A stretch of 64,000 nucleotides of DNA from Sphaerisporangium sp. TRM90804 (GCF_029846175.1 NZ_JARWAC010000031.1:124001-188000), one strand, 5' to 3'; counted from the stretch's first letter, positions 27,826 through 38,819 are shown. Made by a program: numbers and translations. Notes: generated from the letters alone by a model not told the origin.

Positions 27826-29475
27826 ATGACCGATCTGCTCTTCCGGGGCGGCCGCGTGTTCACCGGCGCGCCCCGCTCCCCCGCCGCGGGCGGCCCCGGC
27901 CCGGACGGCGAGGTGACGGCCGTGCTGGTCCGCGACGGGCGCGTCGCCGCCGCCGGGGCCGAGGCCGACGTCGCGCCCCTGGCACGCCCCGGGCACGACA
28001 CCGTCGACCTGGCCGGGAGGCTGCTCGTCCCCGGGTTCACCGACGCGCACATCCACCCGATCCAGGCGGGACTCGAACGGGCCGGATGCGACCTGGCCGA
28101 GGTCTACGGCCTGCCCGCCTACGTCGAGAAGATCGCCGCGTACGCGGCCGCGCACCCCAGACGTGCGTGGATCGACGGCGGCGGCTGGGACATGTCCGCC
28201 TTCCCCGGCGGCCTGCCGCACCGCCGCCAGCTCGACTTCCTCGACCGGCCCGCCTACCTGATCCAGCGCGACCACCACGCGGCCTGGGTGAACGGCCGCG
28301 CCCTGGAGCTGGCCGGGATCACCGCCGCAACCCCCGACCCCGCCGACGGCCGCATCGAGCGCGACGCCGACGGCACGCCGACCGGCGTGCTGCACGAGGG
28401 CGCGATGGACCTTGTGGGCCTGCTCACCCCCCGCCCCACCCCCGCCGACCTGGACGCCGCGCTGATGGACGCCCAGGCGCACCTGTTCTCGCTCGGCATC
28501 ACGGGCTGGCAGGACGCGATCGTCGGCTCGTACGCCGGCTCGGACGACAACCTGCCCGCGTACGTGTCGGCCGCGGCTTCGGGCCGGCTCAGGGCGCGGG
28601 TGGTGGGCGCCCTGTGGTGGGACAGGGCCCGCGGCGCCGAGCAGATCGAGGAGCTGGTCGATCGCCGCGCCCAGGCCCAGGGGGTCTTCTCCGCCGGATC
28701 GGTGAAGATCATGCAGGACGGCATCGCCGAGAACCTCACGGCCGCCGTCATCGAGCCCTACTGCGGCTGCGGCCCCGACCAGCGCGGCCTGTCGTACGTC
28801 GAACCGGCCCTGCTGAAGAGCCACGTCGCCGAGCTGGACGCGCTCGGGTTCCAGGTGCACTTCCACGCCATCGGCGAGCGCGCCGTCCGCGAGTGCCTCG
28901 ACGCACTGGAGGGCAGCACGCCGGCCAACCGGCACCACATCGCCCACCTGCAGATCGTCGAGCCGTCCGACGTCCCGCGCTTCGCCGCGCTGGGCGTGGC
29001 CGCCAACCTGCAGCCGCTGTGGGCCACCCACCACCTGCAGATGGACGAGCTGTGCATCCCCTTCCTCGGGCGGGAGCGCACCACGTGGCAGTACCCGTTC
29101 GCCGACCTCGTGCGCACCGGGGCACGGCTGTGCGCGGGCAGCGACTGGCCGGTTTCCTCCGCCGACCCCCTGCAGGGCATGCACGTGGCGGTCAACCGCA
29201 CCGAGCCCGCGGGGTCGGTGCACGCGGGCTACCCGACGGCGCAGACGCCGTTCCTGCCCGCGCAGCGCCTCGACCTGGCCACGGTGATGGCGGCCTACAC
29301 GTCAGGTTCGGCCTGGGTGAACCACGACGACGAGGCGGGCGTCATCGCCGCGGGCAACCGCGCCGACCTGGTGGTGCTCGACCGCGACCCGTTCACGCTG
29401 CCGGCCGGGGACATCTGGGCCACCCGGGTGGCCATGACGCTCGTCGGCGGCGAGCCGGTCTACGAGAGGGCCTGA
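27826..29475 (+). CDS. Amidohydrolase family 3 (YtcJ-like) protein
   Basis: 549 aa. Metal-dependent hydrolase of the amidohydrolase superfamily. Metal-site blocks: VPGFTDAHIHPIQAG (HxH), SVKIMQDGIAENLTAA (the lysine position), FQVHFHAIGERAV (His), RHHIAHLQIV (His) and CAGSDWPVSSADP (Asp). Dihydroorotase-like beta segments flank the barrel. YtcJ-like proteins act on amide, ester or formyl groups; the substrate is unknown. The start at ATG 27826 has a weak ribosome site; GTG 27796 (10 residues longer) is an alternative. A perfect terminator hairpin follows. Confidence 0.88.
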   Translation: MTDLLFRGGRVFTGAPRSPAAGGPGPDGEVTAVLVRDGRVAAAGAEADVAPLARPGHDTVDLAGRLLVPGFTDAHIHPIQAGLERAGCDLAEVYGLPAYVEKIAAYAAAHPRRAWIDGGGWDMSAFPGGLPHRRQLDFLDRPAYLIQRDHHAAWVNGRALELAGITAATPDPADGRIERDADGTPTGVLHEGAMDLVGLLTPRPTPADLDAALMDAQAHLFSLGITGWQDAIVGSYAGSDDNLPAYVSAAASGRLRARVVGALWWDRARGAEQIEELVDRRAQAQGVFSAGSVKIMQDGIAENLTAAVIEPYCGCGPDQRGLSYVEPALLKSHVAELDALGFQVHFHAIGERAVRECLDALEGSTPANRHHIAHLQIVEPSDVPRFAALGVAANLQPLWATHHLQMDELCIPFLGRERTTWQYPFADLVRTGARLCAGSDWPVSSADPLQGMHVAVNRTEPAGSVHAGYPTAQTPFLPAQRLDLATVMAAYTSGSAWVNHDDEAGVIAAGNRADLVVLDRDPFTLPAGDIWATRVAMTLVGGEPVYERA

Positions 29476-29492
29476 GCCGCCCGGAGAAGCCG

Positions 29493-29521
29493 GCAGGCCC
29501 CCGCCGACGGCGGGGGCCTGC
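29493..29521. terminator. Perfect 13-bp terminator hairpin
   Basis: GCAGGCCCCCGCC, a GAC loop, and GGCGGGGGCCTGC: perfect 13-bp arms between the convergent amidohydrolase (stop 29475) and rbpA (stop 29557). Probably ends transcripts from both sides. Confidence 0.75.
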
Positions 29522-29556
29522 TCACGTGCTCGGGCGCTGAGCCGCCCGGACGCCGC

Positions 29557-29901
29557 TCACCAGGGCGAGCGGTTGTTGCGCAGTCTTTCGAGCGCTTCGG
29601 CGAGGATGGCGGCACCGTCGGTGTCGCTGCGCCGTTCCTTCACGTAGGCCAGGTGCGTCTTGTACGGCTCGTTGCGCGGCGGCGCGGGCGGCGCCGACTC
29701 GTCCTGACCCGCGGGCAGCCCGCAGCGCGGGCAGTCCCAGTACTCGGGGACGGCCGCGTCGCTGGCGAAACTCGGGCGTGTCTCGTGCATGTTGGCGCAC
29801 CAGAACGAGACCCTGACTCGAGGGGCCGCCTCGCCACGCTCGGCCTCTCCCATCGGACCGGCGCCGACACGGCTACCACGGATGGCGTTGCCACTACCCA
29901 C
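29557..29901 (-). CDS. rbpA: RNA polymerase-binding protein RbpA
   Basis: 114 aa. RbpA is an essential actinobacterial protein that binds RNA polymerase and the principal sigma factor and stabilises the open complex. The N-terminal tail MGSGNAIRGSRVGAGPMGEA, the core domain with zinc-type cysteines (SFWCANMHE and DCPRCGLPAG), and the C-terminal sigma-interacting helix THLAYVKERRSDTDGAAILA are all present. GTG 29901 has GAGGAG upstream. The metal site has one cysteine in the first knuckle with a histidine nearby, so zinc binding is possible. secG lies 70 nt upstream on the same strand. Confidence 0.93.
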   Translation of the reverse strand: MGSGNAIRGSRVGAGPMGEAERGEAAPRVRVSFWCANMHETRPSFASDAAVPEYWDCPRCGLPAGQDESAPPAPPRNEPYKTHLAYVKERRSDTDGAAILAEALERLRNNRSPW

Positions 29902-29923
29902 GGATGAACTCCTCGCTTGATCG

Positions 29924-29939
29924 CCCGCCTCGGGGCGGG
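29924..29939 (-). terminator. Hairpin between secG and rbpA
   Basis: CCCGCC/GGCGGG arms with a 4-nt loop lie between the secG stop and the rbpA ribosome site. It could be a weak terminator of the glycolytic operon or limit read-through into rbpA. Confidence 0.35.
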
Positions 29940-29970
29940 AAAGAATCTCTGTCAGTCTGCCCGGAGGGCG

Positions 29971-30201
29971 CTACGGCTTGAGCAACAGCCCCAGCGCGAT
30001 GATGCAGACAAGCCAGAGCGCGCCGGTGATGACCGTGAGCCGGTCGAGGTTCCGCTCCACCACCGACGATCCGCCGAACGACGAGGTGAATCCGCCGCCG
30101 AACAGATCGGAAAGGCCACCGCCCTTGCCCTTGTGCAGCAGCACGAGCAGCACCATGAGCAAGCTCGAGAGAATGAGGGCGACCGAGATTCCGATAATCA
30201 C
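29971..30201 (-). CDS. secG: Protein-export membrane protein SecG
   Basis: 76 aa with two membrane helices: IIGISVALILSSLLMVLLVLL (residues 2-22) and VITGALWLVCIIALGLLLKP at the C-terminus. The loop KGKGGGLSDLFGGGF is the SecG signature. It is the small non-essential subunit of the SecYEG translocon. The start is GTG 30201. Its place after tpiA in the gap-pgk-tpiA-secG order is conserved in actinobacteria. The 129 nt before it are relatively AT-rich and hold a GGTACG/CGTACC inverted repeat (30290-30315). Confidence 0.93.
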   Translation of the reverse strand: MIIGISVALILSSLLMVLLVLLHKGKGGGLSDLFGGGFTSSFGGSSVVERNLDRLTVITGALWLVCIIALGLLLKP

Positions 30202-30330
30202 CGTTGACCTGTTTCCGTGTGATACGCGCCGCAGCGCGACCTGACCTGCACGTGCATCGTCGGCTGACGATTCAGAGTTGCCTCTTGAGGGTACGTCGTC
30301 CTGTCAACTCGTACCTCCCAAACAGCTCAG

Positions 30331-31116
30331 CTAGCCTGACTTTTCGCCAAAGCGACAGATTCCAACGAATTCGGCCGGGTCGAGGCTCGCGCCGCCGACC
30401 AGGGCGCCGTCGACATCCGGCTGCGCCATGATGCCGGCGATGTTCCCCGCCTTGACCGATCCACCGTAAAGGATACGGACGGCCGCGGCCACTTCGCCGT
30501 CGTACAGCTCGGCGAGTCGCGCGCGGATCGCCCCGCAGACCTCCTGGGCGTCGTCGGGCGTGGCCACCTCGCCGGTGCCGATCGCCCATACCGGCTCGTA
30601 GGCGACGACCAGCGATCTGGCCTGGTCGCTCTTCACGCCGGTCAGCGCGGCGTCGAGCTGGGAGAGCGTGTGGGCGACCTGCTCGCCGGCCTGCCTGACC
30701 GGCAGGCCCTCGCCCACGCACAGGATCGGCGTGAGCGAGTGACGGAAGGCCGCCTGGACCTTGAGGTTGACCTGCTGGTCGTCCTCGGCGTGGTACTGCC
30801 GCCGCTCGGAGTGGCCGGCCAGCACGAACGTGCAGCCGATCTTGGCGAGCATCGCGCCGGACACCTCGCCGGTGTAGGCGCCGCCGTCGTGCACCGACAC
30901 GTCCTGCGCGCCGTACACGATGCGCAGCTTGTCGCCGTCGACGAGGGTCTGCACGCTGCGAAGGTCGGTGAACGGCGGGATCACCGCCACCTCGACGCGG
31001 TCGAAGTCCTTGTCGGTGAGCGTGAACGCCAGCTTCTGCACCAGGGCGATGGCCTCAAGGTGGTTGAGGTTCATCTTCCAGTTGCCCGCCATCAGCGGCT
31101 TGCGGCCGGCGCTCAT
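30331..31116 (-). CDS. tpiA: Triosephosphate isomerase
   Basis: 261 aa. Interconverts dihydroxyacetone phosphate and glyceraldehyde-3-phosphate. [15 protein letters not shown] (substrate Asn and Lys), [15 protein letters not shown] (catalytic His), [18 protein letters not shown] (catalytic Glu and loop 6) and [13 protein letters not shown] are all intact. The ATG at 31116 is clear. It follows pgk after 51 nt in the gap-pgk-tpiA operon. Confidence 0.97.
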   Translation of the reverse strand: MSAGRKPLMAGNWKMNLNHLEAIALVQKLAFTLTDKDFDRVEVAVIPPFTDLRSVQTLVDGDKLRIVYGAQDVSVHDGGAYTGEVSGAMLAKIGCTFVLAGHSERRQYHAEDDQQVNLKVQAAFRHSLTPILCVGEGLPVRQAGEQVAHTLSQLDAALTGVKSDQARSLVVAYEPVWAIGTGEVATPDDAQEVCGAIRARLAELYDGEVAAAVRILYGGSVKAGNIAGIMAQPDVDGALVGGASLDPAEFVGICRFGEKSG

Positions 31117-31167
31117 CGGACCCGCTCCGCCGGGGCGGGGGGAACCTGCAGGGTCGTCATCAGTCGC

Positions 31168-32354
31168 TCAGTCCTTCAGGGCCGCGAGTCCGGGGAGGGT
31201 CTTGCCCTCAAGGTATTCCAGGCTGGCGCCGCCGCCGGTGGAGATGTGGGAGAAGCCGTCCTCGGGCAGGCCGAGCTTGCGGACGGCCGCCGCGGAGTCG
31301 CCGCCGCCGACGACGGTGAAGGCGTCCGCCGCGATGAGCGCCTCGGCCACGGCACGGGTGCCGCCGGCGAAGGCGTCGAACTCGAACACGCCCATCGGGC
31401 CGTTCCAGAAGACGGTGGCGGCGTCGGCCAGCTTGCCGGCGAACAGCTCACGGGTCTTGGGGCCGATGTCGAGGCCCTCGCGGTCGGACGGGATCGCCGT
31501 CGCCTCGACCACCTCGTACTCGGCGTCCTCGGCGAACTCGGTGGCCGCCAGCACGTCGACCGGCAGCACGAGCTCCACGCCGCGCTTGTCGGCCTCGGCG
31601 ATGAAGCCGCGGACCTGGTCGAGCTGGTCCTTCTGCAGCAGCGAGTTGCCGACCTCGTGGCCCTGGGCCGCCAGGAAGGTGTACGCCATGCCGCCGCCGA
31701 CGACCAGGCGGTCGACCTTGCCGAGCAGGTTGGCGATCACGCCGAGCTTGTCGGACACCTTGGCGCCGCCGAGCACGACGGCGTACGGCCGCGCGGGCTC
31801 CTCGGTGAGCCGCTTCAGCACCTCGACCTCGGCCACGATGAGACCGCCGGCCGCGTGCGGGAGCCGCTTCGGCACGTCGTAGACGCTGGCGTGCTTGCGG
31901 TGCACGGCGCCGAAGCCGTCGCCGACGTAAAGCTCGGCCAGCTCGGCGAGCCTGCCGGCGAACGCCTCGCGCTCGGCGTCGTCCTTGGACTCCTCGCCCG
32001 GCTCGAACCGGAGGTTCTCCAGCAGGGCGACCTCGCCGTCGGCGAGACCCTGCGCGATCTCACGCGCGGAGTCGCCGACGACGTCGGAGGCGAACCGGAC
32101 CGGCCGCCCGAGCAGCTCGCCCAGGCGGGCGGCCACCGGGGCCAGCGAGAACTCCGGCGCCACCTTGCCCTTGGGCCGGCCCAGGTGGGCGCACACGATC
32201 ACCCGCGCGCCGCGGTCGGCGAGCGCGGTGATGGTGGGGACCGAGGCGCGGATGCGGCCGTCGTCGGTGATGACGTCCCCGTCGAGGGGAACGTTGAGGT
32301 CGGCGCGTACGAGCACGCGCCGACCCGTGACGTCCAATGAGTCGATGGTGCGCA

Positions 32355-32355
<1 letters not shown>
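31168..32355 (-). CDS. pgk: Phosphoglycerate kinase
   Basis: 395 aa. Makes ATP from 1,3-bisphosphoglycerate in glycolysis. [57 protein letters not shown] and the ATP-site [13 protein letters not shown] are family blocks. The ATG at 32355 shares its A with the gap stop (TGATG), showing tight coupling, so the longer in-frame start at 32412 is rejected. Confidence 0.97.
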
Positions 32356-33422
<1,067 letters not shown>

Positions 33423-33445
33423 TCACACAACCCTACCGGTTGCCG

Positions 33446-33461
33446 ATTGGTGTAGACCACG
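33446..33461. promoter_or_regulatory. DasR/GntR-type palindrome (dre-like site) between gap and whiA
   Basis: ATTGGTGTAGACCACG. The core TGGTGTAGACCA (33448-33459) matches the GntR/HutC motif TGGTCTAGACCA except for one central base. Over the 16-bp streptomycete dre consensus I count 14 matches. It sits upstream of the gap operon promoter region. DasR responds to glucosamine-6-phosphate, so a link of glycolysis to amino-sugar supply is possible; no dasR gene is in the window. Confidence 0.5.
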
Positions 33462-33532
33462 TGGATCTCCCGTTACCCCGGCGGCCGCGGGCGCGCCGGC
33501 GTCATGCCTGCCCAGGGCCGTGATCACGGCGA

Positions 33533-34513
33533 TCACGGCGCGAGCATGTCGGCGGTGAGATTGGCGTCAGTGGTGGCGATGCCGAGGTCGGCGGCGCGCT
33601 TGTCGGCCATGGCGAGCAGCCGCCGGATGCGGCCGGCGATGGCGTCCTTGGTCAGCGGCGGGTCGGCGATCTGCCCCAGTTCCTCCAGGGACGCCTGCTT
33701 GTGCTCCACCCGCAGCCGGCCGGCGATCACCAGGTGCTCGGGGGCCTCGTCGCCGAGGATCTCCAGCGCCCGCTGGACCCGCGCCCCCGCGGCCACCGCG
33801 GCCCTGGCCGACCTGCGCAGGTTGGCGTCGTCGAAGTTTGCCAGGCGGTGCGCGGTCGCGCGCACCTCACGGCGCATGCGCCGCTCCTCCCAGGCCAGCA
33901 CGCTGTCGTGGGCGCCGAGGCGGGTGAGCAGCGCGCTGATCGCGTCGCCGTCCCTGACCACCACGCGGTCGACCCCGCGCACCTCACGCGCCTTGGCGTG
34001 GATCTTCAACCGCCGTGCCGCGCCGACCAGCGCGAGCGCGGCCTCCGGGCCCGGGCAGGTGACCTCCAGCGACATCGAGCGCCCCGGCTCGGTCAGCGAG
34101 CCGTGGGCCAGGAAGGCGCCCCGCCAGGCCGCCTCGGCGTCGCACGTCGCCCCGGACACCACCTGGCGCGGCAGCCCGCGCACGGGACGGCCGTGGTTGT
34201 CGATCAAACCGGTCTGCCGGGCCAGGGCCTCGCCGTCGCGGTACACCCGCACGACGTACCGCGACCCCTTGCGCAGGCCGGCGGGCGCCAGCACCATCAC
34301 CTCGGCCTTGTGCCCGAACACCTCGCCGACATCCTTGATCAGACGCCGGGCGGTGACGTTGGTGTCCAGCTCCGCCTCGATGACGATACGCCCGCCCACG
34401 AGGTGCAGCCCGCTCGCGAACCGCAGCAACGTCGAGACCTCCGCCTTGCGGCAGCAAGGCTTCAGCACCGCCAGCCGGCTCAGTTCGTCCTTCACCACAC
34501 CCGTCATGGCCAT
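33533..34513 (-). CDS. whiA: Sporulation regulator WhiA
   Basis: 326 aa. WhiA controls sporulation septation in Streptomyces (with WhiB) and affects chromosome segregation in Bacillus. The N-terminal LAGLIDADG-like domain has [20 protein letters not shown] and [20 protein letters not shown]. The C-terminal helix-turn-helix region includes [23 protein letters not shown] 34513 is chosen by family alignment, with GGGGGAGG 11 nt upstream. The in-frame sequence before it could encode a His-rich segment from a TTG at 34618, which I regard as untranslated. Last of uvrC-rapZ-yvcK-whiA; 139 nt follow the yvcK stop. Confidence 0.95.
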   Translation of the reverse strand: MAMTGVVKDELSRLAVLKPCCRKAEVSTLLRFASGLHLVGGRIVIEAELDTNVTARRLIKDVGEVFGHKAEVMVLAPAGLRKGSRYVVRVYRDGEALARQTGLIDNHGRPVRGLPRQVVSGATCDAEAAWRGAFLAHGSLTEPGRSMSLEVTCPGPEAALALVGAARRLKIHAKAREVRGVDRVVVRDGDAISALLTRLGAHDSVLAWEERRMRREVRATAHRLANFDDANLRRSARAAVAAGARVQRALEILGDEAPEHLVIAGRLRVEHKQASLEELGQIADPPLTKDAIAGRIRRLLAMADKRAADLGIATTDANLTADMLAP

Positions 34514-34651
34514 GTGCGTGTGTCCTCCCCCGTTCAGACCCGTCTCATGGTCGGAAGCCGCCTCGTCGTGCCGGTGATCGTGATGCTCACTCGCCGCCGG
34601 TGCATCGGCCCCCGGCAAGTCTCTCGCACACCGTGGGCGCGCTGACCAGGA

Positions 34652-36019
34652 TCAACGCTTCCCACGGAAAATCTCGTCCAGGACCGGGGCAAGCCGTCGT
34701 GCGTCGTGCCTGGGGGAGCCGTCGGGGGCCGCGACGTCGGCCAGGACCAGGCGCGCGCCGAGCGCGTCGGCGGCCTTCTCGAGCTCGGCGCGCTCCCCCA
34801 CCACGCTGTGGTCGGCCAGCACGACGTCGACCGTCAGGCCGGGCGCGTGGTCGCGCAGCACCTGCAGGTGCTTCTCGGCGGAGAAGCCGTCGGTCTCACC
34901 GGGCTGCGGCGCCATGTTGAGCGCGACCAGCCGCCGGGCTCCGGTGTCGTGCAGCGCCTCGGCCAGGCGGGGCACCTTCAGGTGCGGCAGCACGCTGGTG
35001 AACCACGACCCCGGGCCGAACACCAGCCAGTCGGCCGAAAGGACGGCGTCGACCGCCTCGGAGCAGGCCGGCGGGTCGGCGGGCACCAGGGAGATCGCCT
35101 GGACGTTGCCGGGCGTGCTCGCGCAGGCGACCTGGCCCCTGACGACGGTGATCACGCCGTCGAGCTCGACCTCGGCCTCGATGTCGATCGGCACCGACGC
35201 CATCGGCAGCACGCGGCCGTGCGCGCCGAGCAGGCGCCCCACCCAGTCGAGCCCGGCCACGGGGTCGCCGAGCAGCTCCCACAGGGCCACGATCAGCAGG
35301 TTGCCCACGGCGTGGCCGTGCAGGCCGCCCTCGCTGCGGAAGCGGTGCTGGACCACCCGGCTCCAGGTCTGGCCCCAGTCGTCGTCACCGCACAGCGCGG
35401 CGAGCGCCATGCGGAGATCACCCGGGGGGAGGACGCCGAACTCGCGCCGCAGCCGGCCGCTGGACCCTCCGTCGTCGGCCACGGTCACCACGGCCGTCAG
35501 CTCCTCGGTGACCCTGCGTAACGCCGACAGCGACGCGTACAGGCCGTGCCCGCCGCCGAACGCCACGACCCGGGGAACGTCCTTCTCCACCTCTGAGCCC
35601 GCCCACCCGGAGGGCTCGGCCCTCCACCCGTTGCCCGGCACTCCCCCGGCCGCCATACGCCCCACGCCATCGGACCGCGCCCCGCGGACCGAATCATCAC
35701 CGTAAGGGCGCCCCTCACCGTCCACGTCGCCATCCCCGCCGGGGCGCGCCTCACCGTCCGCGTCACCGCCGCCTGGGCGCGCCTCACCGTCCAGGGCACC
35801 GCCGCCGCCAGGGCGCACGTCACCGTCCCAGTCGCCATCGCCACCGGGGCGCGCCTCACCGTCCGCGTCACCGCCGCCTGGGCGCGCCTCACCGTCCCGT
35901 TCGCCGTCGCCGCCGGTCGGCGCCTCCGCGCCCGGGCCGTCGCCGACGCGCCCTTCCGGGACCCCGGGCGGGCTCACGCGCCGGGCCGGGCCGGAGGGCG
36001 GCCGTTCAGCCTCGCTCAC
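34652..36019 (-). CDS. yvcK: YvcK/CofD-like protein with repeat-rich N-terminal extension
   Basis: 455 aa against about 320-340 for most family members. The YvcK fold starts near residue 149 with VPRVVAFGGGHGLYASL, then VVTVADDGGSSGRLRREFG, GHAVGNLLIVAL and WLVFGPGSWFTSVLPHL. YvcK proteins bind UDP-sugars and are needed for cell-wall homeostasis on gluconeogenic carbon. Residues 38-108 are imperfect 11-12-residue repeats (GDADGEARPGG type), and the surrounding extension is Gly/Asp/Arg/Pro-rich and disordered. GTG 36019 overlaps the rapZ stop by 4 nt (GTGA) and supports translation of the extension. A later start at the methionine near residue 122 cannot be ruled out. Confidence 0.92.
   Translation of the reverse strand: MSEAERPPSGPARRVSPPGVPEGRVGDGPGAEAPTGGDGERDGEARPGGGDADGEARPGGDGDWDGDVRPGGGGALDGEARPGGGDADGEARPGGDGDVDGEGRPYGDDSVRGARSDGVGRMAAGGVPGNGWRAEPSGWAGSEVEKDVPRVVAFGGGHGLYASLSALRRVTEELTAVVTVADDGGSSGRLRREFGVLPPGDLRMALAALCGDDDWGQTWSRVVQHRFRSEGGLHGHAVGNLLIVALWELLGDPVAGLDWVGRLLGAHGRVLPMASVPIDIEAEVELDGVITVVRGQVACASTPGNVQAISLVPADPPACSEAVDAVLSADWLVFGPGSWFTSVLPHLKVPRLAEALHDTGARRLVALNMAPQPGETDGFSAEKHLQVLRDHAPGLTVDVVLADHSVVGERAELEKAADALGARLVLADVAAPDGSPRHDARRLAPVLDEIFRGKR
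35739..35897 (-). repeat. Repeat block inside the yvcK 5' end
   Basis: A 54-nt segment at 35739-35792 recurs identically at 35844-35897, an offset of 105 nt (35 codons). Shorter related 33-36-nt units lie between them. The repeats encode acidic-glycine units with conserved EARPGG. The offset is a multiple of three, so the reading frame is kept. Confidence 0.9.
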
Positions 36020-36906
36020 TCCCGGCCCACATCCCGATGGCTCACCTGCACTTCCATGCCCCGATCACGCAATCGGGCGCCGATCTGCTCGGACATGGCC
36101 ACGCTGCGGTGCTTGCCGCCGGTGCAGCCCACGGCCAGCGTGGCGTACCCCTTGCCCTCGCGGACGTAGCCGGCCGCCACGACGCCCAGCACCTCCTCGT
36201 AGGCGTCGAGGAACTCCTTGGCGCCGGGCTGGTTGAGCACGTACTCGCGCACCGGCGCCTCCAGCCCGTTCATCGGGCGCAGCTCGGGCACCCAGTGCGG
36301 GTTGGGCAGGAACCGGCAGTCGACCACCAGGTCGGCGTCGACGGGCAGGCCGTACTTGAAGCCGAACGACACCACGTTGACCCGCAGACCGGGACGGTTC
36401 TCGCCGCCGAAGAACGAGACGATCTTGCCGCGCAGCTCGTGGACGTTGTGCGAGGAGGTGTCGATGACGAGGTCGGCGTTGGCCCGGACCTCCCTGAGGA
36501 TGCCGCGCTCCCTGGCGATGCCGTCGACCAGGCGGCCCTCGCCCTGCAGGGGGTGCGGGCGCCGGACGTTCTCGAAGCGGCGGACGAGCTCCTCGTCGCT
36601 GGCCTCCAGGAACACCACCCGCACGTCGAGGCCGCGGGCCTCCAGCTCCTCGATGGCGCTGTTGAGGTCGGTGGTGAACGCCAGACTGCGCACGTCGACC
36701 ACCGCGGCGACCTTGTCGGTGGCGAGGTTGACCCGCCCGGCCTCCTGCGCCATCGCGAACAGCATGCCCGGCGGCAGGTTGTCGATGACGAACCAGCCGA
36801 GGTCCTCCAGGGCCTTGGCCGCCGTGCTGCGCCCGGCCCCGGACATGCCCGTGACCACCACGAACGCGGTGGCGCCGTCGCCGCTCCCCCCGGTGTGCTC
36901 GGTCAC
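36016..36906 (-). CDS. rapZ: RNase adapter protein RapZ (P-loop nucleotide-binding)
   Basis: 296 aa. Walker [20 protein letters not shown] near the N-terminus; the C-terminal domain has [29 protein letters not shown] and [13 protein letters not shown], the RapZ signature. In E. coli RapZ steers RNase E to the GlmZ small RNA and so controls glucosamine-6-phosphate synthase. In actinobacteria its target is not settled. GTG 36906 overlaps the uvrC stop by 4 nt, and its own stop overlaps yvcK by 4 nt. Confidence 0.95.
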   Translation of the reverse strand: MTEHTGGSGDGATAFVVVTGMSGAGRSTAAKALEDLGWFVIDNLPPGMLFAMAQEAGRVNLATDKVAAVVDVRSLAFTTDLNSAIEELEARGLDVRVVFLEASDEELVRRFENVRRPHPLQGEGRLVDGIARERGILREVRANADLVIDTSSHNVHELRGKIVSFFGGENRPGLRVNVVSFGFKYGLPVDADLVVDCRFLPNPHWVPELRPMNGLEAPVREYVLNQPGAKEFLDAYEEVLGVVAAGYVREGKGYATLAVGCTGGKHRSVAMSEQIGARLRDRGMEVQVSHRDVGRE

Positions 36907-38819
36907 GTGCCCTCCCCCTTCAGCGCGGCGACGATCGCCTCTGCCGTTGAAAGCCCGATGCCGGGAACCTCGCGGATCTCCTCGGCGGTCGCTCCCCGCA
37001 ACCGCTTGACCGACCCGAAATGTCGCAGCAGGGCCTGCTTGCGGGCCGCCCCCAGCCCGCGAATCTCGTCAAGAGCGCTCTCTTTAAGAGATTTCGCCCG
37101 TTTTGATCGATGGTAGGCGATCGCGAATCGATGCGCCTCATCGCGAACCCTCTGAAGAAGATAGAGCGCCTCGCTGGTGCGGGGCAGGATGACAGGCTGG
37201 TCGTCGCCGGGCAGCCAGACCTCCTCCAGCCGCTTGGCCAGCCCGCTGACCGCGACGTCGTCCACACCGAGCTCGTCGAGCGCCCGCCGGGCCGCCGCCA
37301 CCTGCGCGGGGCCGCCGTCGACGACGACGAGGTTCGGCGGGTAGGCGAACTTGCGGGGCTTGCCGGTCTCGGGGTCGATCGGCTCGGGGTCGAGCTCGCC
37401 GCTGGTCGACCGCTCCTCCAGGTAGCGCTTGAACCGGCGGCAGACGACCTCGTAGATCGAGGCGACGTCGCCCTGGCCGGCCACGCCCCTGATCGCGAAG
37501 CGGCGGTACTCGCTCTTGCGCGCCAGGCCGTCCTCGAACACGACCATGGAGGCCACCACGTCGTCGCCCTGGAGGTGGGAGACGTCGTAACACTCGATGC
37601 GCAGCGGGGCCTGGTCGAGGTCGAGCGCGTCGGCGATCTCCTGGAGGGCGCGGCTGCGGGTGGTGAGGTCGCTGGCCCGGCGCAGCTTGTGCTGGGCGAG
37701 CGCCTCCTTGGCGTTGCGCTCGACGGTCTCCATCAGCGACCTCTTGTCGCCGCGCTGCGGGACGCGCACCTCGACCCGGGCGCCGCGATGCTCGCTGAGC
37801 AGCTCGGCCACGGCGTCGTTCTCCGGCGGCAGGGCGGGGACGAGCACCTCGCGGGGCATCGCCTCGGGGGCGGCGTCGCCGTAGGTCTGCAGCAGGAAGT
37901 GCTCCATCAGGTCGCCGGGCGAGGCCTCCTCGACCTTGTCGACCACCCAGCCGCGCTGGCCGCGGATGCGACCGCCGCGCACGTAGAACACCTGGATGGC
38001 GGCCTCCAGCGCGTCGTCGGCGAGGGCGACGACGTCGCAGTCGGTGCCCTCGCCGAGCACGACGGCCTGCTTCTCCAGGGCGCGCTGGAGCGCCTGGACG
38101 TCGTCGCGCAGGCGGGCGGCCCTCTCGTACTCCTCGGCCGCGGCGGCCTCGCGCATCTCGCGCTCCAGCCGCTTGATGAAGCGCCCGGTGTTGCCGGCCA
38201 TGAAGTCGCAGAAGTCCTCGGCGAGTGCGCGGTGCTCCTGCTCGCTCACCCGGGCGACGCACGGGGCCGAGCACTTGTCGATGTAACCGAGCAGGCAGGG
38301 CCGGCCGATCTGCCCGGCGCGCTTGAACACCCCGGCCGAGCAGGTGCGCACGGGGAAGACGCGCAGCAGCAGGTCGACGGTCTCGCGGATCGCCCAGGCG
38401 TGGGAGTAGGGGCCGAAGTAGCGGGTGCCCTTGCGCTTGGCCCCCCGCAGCACCTGCACCCGGGGGAAGCTCTCGCCCATGGTGACGGCCAGGAAGGGGT
38501 AGGACTTGTCGTCGCGGTACTTGACGTTGAAGCGGGGGTCGAACTCCTTGATCCAGGAGTATTCGAGCTGGAGGGCCTCGACCTCGGTGCCGACGACGGT
38601 CCAGTCGACGGCGGCGGCGGTGGCCAGCATGGTCTGCGTGCGGGGGTGGAGCCCGGCGAAGTCGGCGAAGTAGGAGTTGAGCCGCTGCCGGAGGCTCTTG
38701 GCCTTGCCGACGTAGACGACCCGGCCGCCTGCGTCACGGAAGCGGTAGACACCTGGGGACTCGGGGATCGACCCCGGCTCGGGCCTGAAACTCAGGGGGC
38801 TGTTCGCGGGTCTTGCCAC
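36903..38819 (-). CDS. uvrC: Excinuclease ABC subunit C
   Basis: 638 aa. Nucleotide excision repair endonuclease that cuts on both sides of a lesion with UvrAB. The GIY-YIG N-terminal nuclease ([20 protein letters not shown]), UVR motif region ([15 protein letters not shown]), RNase H-like domain ([20 protein letters not shown], then [10 protein letters not shown]) and C-terminal HhH repeats ([20 protein letters not shown]) are in order. The start is GTG 38819. First gene of uvrC-rapZ-yvcK, which overlap by 4 nt each. uvrA lies 1.3 kb away in the same direction. Confidence 0.97.
   Translation of the reverse strand: MARPANSPLSFRPEPGSIPESPGVYRFRDAGGRVVYVGKAKSLRQRLNSYFADFAGLHPRTQTMLATAAAVDWTVVGTEVEALQLEYSWIKEFDPRFNVKYRDDKSYPFLAVTMGESFPRVQVLRGAKRKGTRYFGPYSHAWAIRETVDLLLRVFPVRTCSAGVFKRAGQIGRPCLLGYIDKCSAPCVARVSEQEHRALAEDFCDFMAGNTGRFIKRLEREMREAAAAEEYERAARLRDDVQALQRALEKQAVVLGEGTDCDVVALADDALEAAIQVFYVRGGRIRGQRGWVVDKVEEASPGDLMEHFLLQTYGDAAPEAMPREVLVPALPPENDAVAELLSEHRGARVEVRVPQRGDKRSLMETVERNAKEALAQHKLRRASDLTTRSRALQEIADALDLDQAPLRIECYDVSHLQGDDVVASMVVFEDGLARKSEYRRFAIRGVAGQGDVASIYEVVCRRFKRYLEERSTSGELDPEPIDPETGKPRKFAYPPNLVVVDGGPAQVAAARRALDELGVDDVAVSGLAKRLEEVWLPGDDQPVILPRTSEALYLLQRVRDEAHRFAIAYHRSKRAKSLKESALDEIRGLGAARKQALLRHFGSVKRLRGATAEEIREVPGIGLSTAEAIVAALKGEGT

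Noticed and set aside
34514-34618. His-rich N-terminal extension of WhiA from a TTG at 34618
   Set aside because: The family alignment and the GGGGGAGG ribosome site point to ATG 34513; the TTG has no ribosome site.
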